Program-made: the position numbers and the translations under genes
DNA from: Bacteroidales bacterium
Lineage (GTDB): Bacteria > Bacteroidota > Bacteroidia > Bacteroidales > WCHB1-69
NCBI GenBank assembly: GCA_031257735.1
Contig: JAIROC010000211.1
Location: forward strand, 1 to 16,870
Direction: 5' to 3'
Length of the DNA: 16,870 bases
The notes under the pieces: generated by a model
What the model saw: the letters and a program-made list of their open reading frames with translations, nothing else
Told to the model about the DNA's origin: nothing
Database searches by the model: none
In this document: one piece after another, positions 7,297 through 13,465 of the stretch
How the letters are laid out: each line of letters opens with the position of its first letter
Position numbering within the stretch: position 1 is the first letter of the stretch

Positions 7297-8037
7297 TTAT
7301 CCGAGAAATATTTTTGTTAACAACACATTAAAAAACAATAAAGAAAAACTGCTATTCACCACAGCTTGCGTGCTTGCGCGTCCTACTTCCAATGCACCTC
7401 CTTCCGCTTTGTAGCCACAAAATCCCGAAACAGAAGCTATGATAATGGCAAAAACAAACGTTTTAATCAACGCATAATAAACGTCATAAACCCTGAAAAA
7501 AGATAATAATCCTTCAATATACTGTTCAGGAGGAATGGGAGACATAAACGCACAGGCAAACCACCCCCCAATTAAACATAAAAAAATACTGATGATCACT
7601 AAAATTGGATTGACAATGGCACAAGCAACAATTTTTGGTAAAATCAAATGTGATGCCGAATTTATTCCCATTGTTTCCAAAACATCAATTTGTTCCGTTA
7701 CTTTCATTGTGCCTATCTCGGATGCAATACTTGAACCTATTTTCCCCGCTAAAAATAAACTGATTATCGTAGGGGAAAATTCCAAGACTACAGATTGGCG
7801 CACCACAAAGCCAATTGTCCATGTTGGTATCCATGGACTTTCTGCTTGCAGTGAGGTTTGAATGGTCAATACAGCTCCCATAAATATTGATATCACGGCA
7901 ACAATTAATAAAGAATCCAAGCCCAATGAATTAATATTTTCAACTAATTGTTTCCGAAAATAAGACATCTTCTTTGGTCGTGAAAATACGCGACGCATCA
8001 ATAAAAGATATTCCCCTATGAACTGTAATCCTTTCAT
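7297..8037 (-). CDS. mlaE: Phospholipid-transport ABC permease, MlaE-like
   Basis: This is the inner-membrane permease partner of the MlaF-like ATPase. It is 246 aa from the ATG at 8035-8037; an in-frame TTG two codons upstream (8043) is less likely. The family hallmark GSSIASEIGTMKVTEQID followed by VLETMGI lies mid-protein, and further conserved stretches are GFCGYKAEGGALEVGRA and the C-terminal VVNSSFSLLFFNVLLTKIF. There are about five hydrophobic segments. It leads the mlaE-mlaF-cvpA-coaE operon, with a -7 box at 8115-8122. In this phylum the MCE-domain partner is often encoded elsewhere, so its absence here does not imply loss of function. Confidence 0.93.
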   Translation of the reverse strand: MKGLQFIGEYLLLMRRVFSRPKKMSYFRKQLVENINSLGLDSLLIVAVISIFMGAVLTIQTSLQAESPWIPTWTIGFVVRQSVVLEFSPTIISLFLAGKIGSSIASEIGTMKVTEQIDVLETMGINSASHLILPKIVACAIVNPILVIISIFLCLIGGWFACAFMSPIPPEQYIEGLLSFFRVYDVYYALIKTFVFAIIIASVSGFCGYKAEGGALEVGRASTQAVVNSSFSLLFFNVLLTKIFLG

Positions 8038-8114
8038 ACGCAATTTATATTATTGCTTTTTATAAACATAATTCAATTCCATTCTAAATAATTTATTGTT
8101 CAAATAACGCCTTG

Positions 8115-8122
8115 CAAAAGTA
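8115..8122 (-). promoter_or_regulatory. Promoter -7 box for mlaE-mlaF-cvpA-coaE operon
   Basis: The minus strand reads TACTTTTG followed by CA, matching TAnnTTTG. It lies 77 nt upstream of the mlaE ATG. A gene-like open frame at 8050-8376 overlaps it and is therefore unlikely to be real. Confidence 0.65.
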
Positions 8123-8626
8123 TAATTTTTATAAGAGTAAAAAGAATAATTTCGCAAAAGATTTCTTATCTGACAAATGATAAACGAAAAGAAACATGCT
8201 ATATTATCGTTCTCTTCATTAATTGAAAGCTTCATTAATTGAAAATTGAAAATTGAAAAAGACAAGTAAACAAGTGGACAGAACTCTGAATTTCTGCTAC
8301 CAATATGTTGTTTTAACCACAGAGAACATAGAGGGGAGTCTGATTTAGATAAAACCAGAGATATTACGCCGAGCATGGAACAAGGCTAACGCACAATGAT
8401 GTCCAATCAATGTCGTTATTGAGAGACGCCACTCTTCTGAATAGGAATAAAAGAAGAATGACGTTATTGTAAGCCAAAATCGTATTTAATGTTTCTTCGC
8501 CTTCGTAGTGAAAAAACATGAGACGCCAGCAAAACGCTGTGTTTGTCTCATAAAATAGTAGCTTCCCCCCCTATAATTTTTTGCAGAGAAATTTTATCTG
8601 TCTGTGTGTAATTCGAAAATTTCATG
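8123..8626. repeat. Intergenic region of repeat modules between divergent units
   Basis: Between the mlaE promoter (minus) and the radical SAM promoter (plus) I see no convincing gene. The stretch holds three AATTGAA heptamers (8237-8257) with a single copy at 8221-8227; the module agagaacatagag (8321-8333) that resembles 4107-4119; GGCTAACGCA (8384-8393), a variant of the GGCTGACGCA module; and AATCAATGTCGTTATTG (8405-8421), related to copies at 12981-12997 and 13054-13070. A nested hairpin with arms ATGAGAC/GTCTCAT lies at 8518-8551, and a run of seven C at 8565-8571. Confidence 0.6.
8518..8551. repeat. Nested hairpin upstream of the radical SAM unit
   Basis: The outer arms ATGAGAC (8518-8524) and GTCTCAT (8545-8551) enclose inner arms CAGC (8527-8530) and GCTG (8536-8539). 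It lies about 75 bases upstream of the -7 box of the radical SAM unit, so it could be a terminator for leftward reading, an operator or a repeat relic. Confidence 0.4.
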
Positions 8627-8634
8627 TACTTTTG
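8627..8634 (+). promoter_or_regulatory. Promoter -7 box for the 32-codon ORF and radical SAM gene
   Basis: TACTTTTG followed by CA matches TAnnTTTG exactly. It lies 34 nt upstream of the small ORF's ATG (8669), so the small ORF is the first reading frame on the transcript. No strong -33 element is visible. Confidence 0.65.
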
Positions 8635-8668
8635 CAACACGATTTTAAATTTTGAAAGAATTTCTATC

Positions 8669-8767
8669 ATGAGAAAAATATTACGGCACAAATGTTATTA
8701 TCGATTCCCCTTATTCTTGAAAAAACAGAAGAGAGTAATCGTTATATTTTTAGGGATAGCAACATAA
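8669..8767 (+). CDS. 32-aa basic/hydrophobic peptide upstream of radical SAM gene
   Basis: This is a short open frame from ATG 8669 to TAA 8765-8767, directly downstream of a good -7 box and 16 nt before the radical SAM start. The peptide begins MRKILRHKCYYRFPLF, continues with a basic patch (KKQKR) and ends in a hydrophobic tail (VIVIFLGIAT). It has one Cys (residue 9), two Tyr and three Phe. I do not recognise it. Three readings fit: a ribosomally made precursor peptide for the radical SAM enzyme; a stub of a longer protein whose signal peptide or membrane anchor has lost everything downstream; or a regulatory leader peptide. It shows no Gly-Gly or other familiar leader cleavage motif. The position is the main argument that it is translated. 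Confidence 0.45.
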   Translation: MRKILRHKCYYRFPLFLKKQKRVIVIFLGIAT

Positions 8768-8783
8768 AATAAAAACAGTAAGA

Positions 8784-9737
8784 ATGGCAAATTTATATCT
8801 AACGCATAAATGTAACAGAGGATGTTCTTTTTGTTTTGCTCGCAAAGTATTGAAAGAAAGTGGAGAAAATGTTGATGAATTATTGACGATAGAAGAAATA
8901 AAAACGTTACTGTCTCATTTTTCAGGAGAATTTAACCAAATAGGATTATTGGGGGGAGAACCTTTTCTGTATCCTTATTTAGGGGAGGTATTGGAATTGC
9001 TATGGCAACAAAATATTATTCCAAAGATATTTACAAGCGCAACAGATACAATGCCTAAAAGTATTCGATATTTGAATATTAGAAAACATCTACTTAAATT
9101 TATTGTAAATGTCGGAACAAGAGATTCCTATACAGATGAAAAATATAAAAATCTAAACAATTTTTTCGCGAAATTTCATGCCGTTTCTTCGCTTTCATAT
9201 ACAATATTAGCCCTTGACGCCAATCCAGAATTCCTTTTTGATATAATAGACCATTTTAAATTGCTTACTCGTTCTATTCGGATAGGCGTAGCCTTGCCTA
9301 TATACAAAGGAGGAAACCAATATGTCGATAAAAAAGATTATAAAGATCTTGGCAAGTTTATTATAAAATTTGCCCAAATGGCGTATAAAAGAAATGTTAT
9401 GTTAGAAATGGACTGTGGTTTTACGGCTTGTATGTTTACCCAAATAGAATTTGGAATATTAAAGCGTTTGGGTGTTCGATCGTCTTTTGTATGCGATGTC
9501 GCTATTGATATTGGTCCCGGATTAAAAGCATGGAACTGTTTCCCTTTATTTCAATTGCATAAAGAAAATGTATTGGAATCAAAAAGTATAAATGAACTTA
9601 TTCGAAAATTTAATACCAAGATGAATAATTATTTTAATCATCAGGTCGGCATTTATGAGGAGTGTGTTGATTGCAAATATTATAAATGGTATGTGTGTCA
9701 AGGAGGATGCAAAAGTTTTAAATCATTCAATAATTGA
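8784..9737 (+). CDS. Radical SAM protein with SPASM-like C-terminal cysteines
   Basis: This is a 317-aa iron-sulfur enzyme that should cleave S-adenosylmethionine to start radical chemistry. The cluster motif CNRGCSFC (Cys10, 14, 17; Cx3Cx2C) is at the very N terminus, and the SAM-binding LLGGEP is at 55-60. The C-terminal half carries eight more cysteines: Cys211 and Cys216, then Cys237-x14-Cys252, and ECVDCKYYKWYVCQGGC with Cys294, 297, 305 and 309, the layout of SPASM/twitch domains that hold auxiliary clusters. SPASM enzymes commonly modify peptides or enzymes, but the substrate is unknown; the 32-codon ORF just upstream is the obvious candidate. The last codon and stop fall inside an AATTGAA heptamer repeat, and the protein ends eight residues after Cys309, so the tail may be truncated. 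The gene looks more AT-rich than pheT. Confidence 0.85.
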   Translation: MANLYLTHKCNRGCSFCFARKVLKESGENVDELLTIEEIKTLLSHFSGEFNQIGLLGGEPFLYPYLGEVLELLWQQNIIPKIFTSATDTMPKSIRYLNIRKHLLKFIVNVGTRDSYTDEKYKNLNNFFAKFHAVSSLSYTILALDANPEFLFDIIDHFKLLTRSIRIGVALPIYKGGNQYVDKKDYKDLGKFIIKFAQMAYKRNVMLEMDCGFTACMFTQIEFGILKRLGVRSSFVCDVAIDIGPGLKAWNCFPLFQLHKENVLESKSINELIRKFNTKMNNYFNHQVGIYEECVDCKYYKWYVCQGGCKSFKSFNN

Positions 9738-9799
9738 AAATTGAAAATGAGCTGACGCATGAAGACACCTCCAAACAATGTCATCTGACGGCGTTGTTT
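9732..9799. repeat. Repeat cluster at the 3' end of the radical SAM gene
   Basis: Two AATTGAA heptamers (9732-9745) carry the radical SAM stop codon (9735-9737). They are followed by AGCTGACGCA (9750-9759), matching the module at 4123 and 12959, and then by an imperfect palindrome built around ACAATGTCA and TGACGGCGTTGT (about 9775-9798), related to the CGCCGTCATTG module further right. Confidence 0.6.
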
Positions 9800-9824
9800 G
9801 TTGCGGAAATATTTTTTCCGCAAC
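9800..9824. terminator. Perfect 10-bp hairpin, possible terminator
   Basis: GTTGCGGAAA (9800-9809) and TTTCCGCAAC (9815-9824) form a perfect stem around the loop TATTT. It lies between the radical SAM stop and the next promoter (9881-9888), the right place to end that transcript. A T run after the stem is lacking, so intrinsic termination is uncertain. Confidence 0.4.
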
Positions 9825-9880
9825 TCCGAAAGACATTTCACTTTTCACCTGATAAAGTACAAACATACGGGTAAAAATTA

Positions 9881-9888
9881 TACTTTTG
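9881..9888 (+). promoter_or_regulatory. Promoter -7 box for GldH-like gene and pheT
   Basis: TACTTTTG followed by CA matches TAnnTTTG. It overlaps an in-frame TTG at 9886 of the next gene and so shows that translation begins at the ATG at 9922 instead. The leader is about 30 nt. Confidence 0.68.
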
Positions 9889-9921
9889 CACTTTCATTAT
9901 TCTTTTAAACAAAAAATAGAT

Positions 9922-10407
9922 ATGAGTAAGGTTATTGTAAATGTATTGTTCTTTATATGTGTTTTATTTTTATGCTCTTGTTCTCCAAAGAAAGGAAAAA
10001 CAGAGCTAAAAATACAATTCCCCAATCAAGTATGGAATAGACTTGAACCCGTAGATACTACTTTCACTGTTTCAAACATTGAAAAAGCATACGATATTAC
10101 TGTTGCGTTAAGTGTTCTAAATGGTTTTGAACTCAATTATATTCCGCTTGAGGTTGTTATCACGGCTCCTTCCGGACAAAAAAATATTATTCCTAATATT
10201 GGGATCACATTGAAAGATAAAGAAAATAATCACATAGGAACAGTTTATGGCGACGTGTGGACAGTTGAACAAACGGTCTATTCCCATAAAGAATTTACGG
10301 AAGAAGGTAATTATTCTATTCGTATCCACAACAGAACACAATACTATGAACTGTTTAAAGTTGTATCCATGTCATTGATTATTTCCCCCGCCGAAACAAA
10401 AAAATAA
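9922..10407 (+). CDS. gldH: GldH-like outer-membrane lipoprotein
   Basis: This is a 161-aa lipoprotein. The N terminus MSKVIVNVLFFICVLFLCSC is a signal peptide with lipobox LCSC (Cys20 lipidated). The mature protein is a probable beta-sandwich, with the order of landmarks I associate with GldH: an early Trp followed by an aromatic-rich strand (VWNRLEPVDTTFTV), then IPLEVVITAPSGQ, then a charged strand (ITLKDKENNHIG), a Gly-Asp (VYGDVW) and a final strand ending VSMSLIIS. GldH belongs to the gliding/type IX secretion-associated lipoproteins of Bacteroidota and also occurs in non-gliding species. The match is by pattern only, so the symbol is tentative. It is the first gene of a unit with pheT, which follows after 9 nt. 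I chose the ATG at 9922 because of the promoter position. Confidence 0.55.
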   Translation: MSKVIVNVLFFICVLFLCSCSPKKGKTELKIQFPNQVWNRLEPVDTTFTVSNIEKAYDITVALSVLNGFELNYIPLEVVITAPSGQKNIIPNIGITLKDKENNHIGTVYGDVWTVEQTVYSHKEFTEEGNYSIRIHNRTQYYELFKVVSMSLIISPAETKK

Positions 10408-10416
10408 TAATACCCA

Positions 10417-12873
10417 ATGAAAATATCTTATAATTGGCTAAAACAATATGTCAAAACAAATTTAACATCGGAAGAAGTTGCTGATTTGCTAACCAATTGT
10501 GGGCTGGAAGTCGAAGCAATAGAATTGTATGAAAGCATAAAAGGCGGATTGGAAGGCTTGTTAATCGGGAAAGTCATTTCCTGTGAAAAACATCCTGATG
10601 CCGACCGATTAAGCCTTACCCAGGTAGATATTGGTCAAACTAAACCCTTATCTATCGTATGTGGAGCGCCCAATGTGCAAAAAGGACAGTATGTTGTCGT
10701 TGCCCCCATCGGAGTTACACTCTATCCTGCAACGGGGGATGTTTTCAAAATTAAAAAAACAAAAATTCGCGGTGTTGAATCGGAAGGAATGATTTGTGCC
10801 GAAGATGAAATCGGTACAGGTAATTCTCATGATGGAATAATAGTATTGTCAGGGGAGCCGCTTGTTGGTTCGCTTGCAGCAGATTATTTTCGTGTGGAAA
10901 AAGATATTGTCTTTGAAATCGGGCTAACCCCTAATCGCAGTGATGCGGCGTCTCATATTGGTGTGGCGCGTGATTTGGCGGCTTTACTCAATGTTCAGCA
11001 ACACCAAAATATCAAACTCAATTATCCGACAGTGGATAATTTTCACACGAACGGAAAACAACCTTCCATACATGTTCACGTGAAAGATACAAAAGCCTGT
11101 CCGCGATATACGGGTTTGTGTATTACGGGTGTTACTGTTAAAGAATCTCCCCTCTGGCTCAAAAACAGATTGAATGCAATTAATGTTCGTCCTGTCAATA
11201 ATATTGTAGATGCAACGCAATATGTTTTATTTGAACTCGGACAACCGTTACACGCTTTTGATGCCGATAAAATTACGGGGGAAAGCATTATTGTAAAAAA
11301 AGCGGCAGACCAAACTCCTTTCATAACCTTGGACGGTATAGAAAGAAAACTAAGCGCTAATGATTTAATGATATGTAATACGGCTGAACCGATGTGTATT
11401 GCAGGCGTTTTTGGAGGAAAGGGGTCAGGCATTACGGCAGAAAGTACAAATGTGTTTTTAGAGAGCGCTTATTTTGCGCCTGCTGGAATACGTCAGACGG
11501 CTAAATATCATGGATTAAAAACAGATGCTTCTTTTCGATATGAACGTGGTTGCGACCCAAATATAACCATATATGCGATTAAACGCGCCGCCATCCTGAT
11601 ACAGGAATTGGCAGGAGGAGAAATCTCAGAAATTACAGATTGCTATCCTGAACCTGTTACCAACAGAAAAATAACGCTTAATTACGCTTACCTGAATAGA
11701 TTAATCGGCAAAGAAATAGAAAAGGAAATGGTGAAAAATGTATTAGCGTCAATAGAATTGAACAGGGTGAGCGAAACCGATGATGATTTAACCGTTTCCA
11801 TTCCGACCAACAAAGTAGATGTAACTCGTCCTGCGGATGTAGTAGAAGAATTTCTACGGATTTATGGCTATAATCATATTGAAGTTGGAGAGAAATTTAA
11901 TTATACGCGATCTTTCTTGCCTCAAAGTCCGCTTATTGCTATTCAGGAAACGATATCGGATTATTTGAGCAACAATGGATTTTATCAAACAATAAATAAT
12001 TCTCTTACTAAAATTGAATATGTAGAAACCTTTGATTTTATTGATGCTTCTCAAGTAATAAGTTTACTGAACCCCTTGAGCAGGGATTTACAATATATGC
12101 GTCAGACATTATTATTTAACAGTTTGGAGAATGTTATCCATAATCTCAATCACGGTACGACAGATATCAAACTGTATGAATTTGGAACTGTTTACTGTAA
12201 AAATAAAGATGTAAACGAAGCTGACGTTACAAAACAGTTTTCGGAACAAAACCGATTATCAATCTGTATCAGTGGCAAAATACAGGCTGAATCATGGCAG
12301 GAAAAACAGACAGACGTTAATTTTTATTATCTGAAAAATATACTTCAAAATGTAATGAACCGCCTCAACATTCCTTTGCGCGAGTTTAAAACAGTAACGC
12401 ATGTTATTTCGGGAGGCATGAATAATGTTTTACAATATATGTATAATGATACTCCTTTTGTAACCATAGGAACAATCAATGATACACTATTGAAATATTT
12501 TGACATCCATCAATCTGTTTTTTATGCAGAAGTCGATAGAGATATATTAGGAATGCTTCCGAAGAAAAGACCCCTCTACACAGAGCTTAATCGGTTTCCC
12601 GAAGTGAGTAGAGACCTCGCCTTGTTGATTGATAAAAAGATAACCTACAAAGAATTGGAAGATTTGGCGTTTAAAACAGAAAAAAAACATTTAAAGTCTG
12701 TCAATTTGTTTGATGTATATGAAGGTAAAAATATAGAAGAAAGTAAAAAATCATACGCTATCAGATTCATTCTTTTTGACAAGGAAAAAACATTAACCAA
12801 TGAAGAAATAAACCGTATCATGGATAAATTGATTGCCGCTTATCAAAAAGAATTTGACGCAAAACTAAGATAA
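10417..12873 (+). CDS. pheT: Phenylalanine--tRNA ligase beta subunit
   Basis: This is the beta subunit of the alpha2-beta2 enzyme that charges tRNA(Phe); it provides tRNA binding and editing. At 818 aa it is full length. Domains in order: an N-terminal segment (MKISYNWLKQYV), a tRNA-binding OB fold (about 40-150, with GLLIGKVISCEKHPDADRL), the B3/4 editing domain (about 220-380, with FELGQPLHAFDADKI), B5 (about 400-475), a catalytic-like core containing LLNPLSRDLQYMRQ, and a ferredoxin-fold anticodon-binding domain from about 722 (FPEVSRDLALLIDKK) to the end. The alpha subunit (pheS) is not nearby, which is normal in this phylum. It follows the GldH-like gene by 9 nt. Its TAA stop is the first three bases of a heptamer array. 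Confidence 0.98.
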   Translation: MKISYNWLKQYVKTNLTSEEVADLLTNCGLEVEAIELYESIKGGLEGLLIGKVISCEKHPDADRLSLTQVDIGQTKPLSIVCGAPNVQKGQYVVVAPIGVTLYPATGDVFKIKKTKIRGVESEGMICAEDEIGTGNSHDGIIVLSGEPLVGSLAADYFRVEKDIVFEIGLTPNRSDAASHIGVARDLAALLNVQQHQNIKLNYPTVDNFHTNGKQPSIHVHVKDTKACPRYTGLCITGVTVKESPLWLKNRLNAINVRPVNNIVDATQYVLFELGQPLHAFDADKITGESIIVKKAADQTPFITLDGIERKLSANDLMICNTAEPMCIAGVFGGKGSGITAESTNVFLESAYFAPAGIRQTAKYHGLKTDASFRYERGCDPNITIYAIKRAAILIQELAGGEISEITDCYPEPVTNRKITLNYAYLNRLIGKEIEKEMVKNVLASIELNRVSETDDDLTVSIPTNKVDVTRPADVVEEFLRIYGYNHIEVGEKFNYTRSFLPQSPLIAIQETISDYLSNNGFYQTINNSLTKIEYVETFDFIDASQVISLLNPLSRDLQYMRQTLLFNSLENVIHNLNHGTTDIKLYEFGTVYCKNKDVNEADVTKQFSEQNRLSICISGKIQAESWQEKQTDVNFYYLKNILQNVMNRLNIPLREFKTVTHVISGGMNNVLQYMYNDTPFVTIGTINDTLLKYFDIHQSVFYAEVDRDILGMLPKKRPLYTELNRFPEVSRDLALLIDKKITYKELEDLAFKTEKKHLKSVNLFDVYEGKNIEESKKSYAIRFILFDKEKTLTNEEINRIMDKLIAAYQKEFDAKLR

Positions 12874-12926
12874 TGAGTTATGGGTTATGAATTATGAATT
12901 ATGAATTATGAATTATGAATTATGAC
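12871..12926. repeat. Heptamer array starting at the pheT stop codon
   Basis: Eight 7-bp units are present: TAATGAG, TTATGGG, five exact TTATGAA, and TTATGAC. The first three bases of the array are the pheT stop codon. The outer units are degenerate and the middle ones identical, as expected of a tandem repeat homogenised by slippage. Confidence 0.85.
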
Positions 12927-13420
12927 CCGAAGCGAAGCGGAGAGCAGCGCAGCTAATTGGGCTGACGCACGAAAACGCCTAATCAACGCCGTCATTGCGG
13001 GCTTGACCCGCAACCCCCTGCCTTAAAACGCGTTGTCGGAGTATCTTCGTAACAATCAATGCCGTCATTGTGAGGAGCGCAGCGACGTGGCGCCCGTAAG
13101 AGCCGCGGAGCTAATCCGTAACAATCAATGCGTTTTGGGGTAGGGATTAGCTACGCTGCTCTTACGGGCGCTTCGCGGAGCCTGTCCCGAACGAAGTGTG
13201 GGGGCTCGCAATGACGGCGTTGTTTGGACACTTTTGTGTGTTTTTACACAGCCTCCTTCGCTCTATCCGAGCAGACTATGCCTGCATTTATTTTTAATAC
13301 GTTTCCCATTTCAATCTCCGAACGAGAAATTCGCTACGCCGAGCTTCACTTCGTTACGGTTGCCACGTCGCTATACTGTTTTTACGGGTCATAACTTATA
13401 ATTCATATCTCCAAAAATAG
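12874..13420. repeat. Nested inverted-repeat intergenic element between pheT and sugar transporter
   Basis: This stretch of about 550 bp has no convincing gene; an open frame at 13198-13401 runs through repeat sequence. It is GC-richer than its surroundings and built of nested inverted repeats: TTATGACCC (12920-12928) with GGGTCATAA (13386-13394); CAACGCCGTCATTGCG (12984-12999) with its exact complement (13207-13222); AGCGACGTGGC (13081-13091) with GCCACGTCGCT (13362-13372); and a central 28-bp stem with two mismatches (13090-13117 with 13144-13171). It also has the GGCTGACGCA module (12959-12968) and a direct repeat CGTAACAATCAATGC (13048-13062 and 13117-13131). Degenerate inverted heptamers follow the right end. 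Confidence 0.75.
13090..13171. repeat. Long hairpin in the core of the intergenic element
   Basis: The arms 13090-13117 and 13144-13171 are 28 bp each and complementary except at two positions, separated by 26 nt. The stem includes GCGCCCGTAAGAGC against GCTCTTACGGGCGC. This is the strongest potential secondary structure in the window. Confidence 0.75.
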
Positions 13421-13428
13421 TACCTTTG
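13421..13428 (+). promoter_or_regulatory. Promoter -7 box for transporter-peptidase-rsmI operon
   Basis: TACCTTTG followed by CA matches TAnnTTTG. It lies 37 nt upstream of the transporter ATG and immediately right of the intergenic repeat element. Confidence 0.68.
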
Positions 13429-13465
13429 CAGGCAAAAGAATTATTTATTATTAAAACTATATAAC

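Noticed and set aside
8050..8376. Open frame of 108 codons on the minus strand beside mlaE
   Set aside because: It runs through the AATTGAA heptamers and another intergenic module, overlaps the mlaE promoter, and its product has no recognisable protein character.
8784..9737. Assignment of the radical SAM protein to a named class such as PqqE, MftC or an anaerobic sulfatase-maturing enzyme
   Set aside because: The cysteine layout fits SPASM in general, but none of the partner genes or substrate motifs of those classes is present, and I do not recognise a specific subfamily.
9886..9921. Twelve-codon N-terminal extension of the GldH-like protein from TTG 9886
   Set aside because: The TTG lies within the -7 box, and the signal peptide begins properly at the ATG at 9922.
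12871..12926. CRISPR-like array
   Set aside because: Units are 7 bp and directly adjacent, with no spacers and no cas genes; this is a simple tandem repeat.
12920..13394. Insertion sequence
   Set aside because: Terminal and internal inverted repeats exist, but there is no transposase frame and no clear target duplication, so only a non-autonomous element can be proposed.
13198..13401. Open frame of 67 codons on the plus strand
   Set aside because: It lies wholly within the inverted-repeat element between pheT and the transporter, and its product reads as translated repeat.
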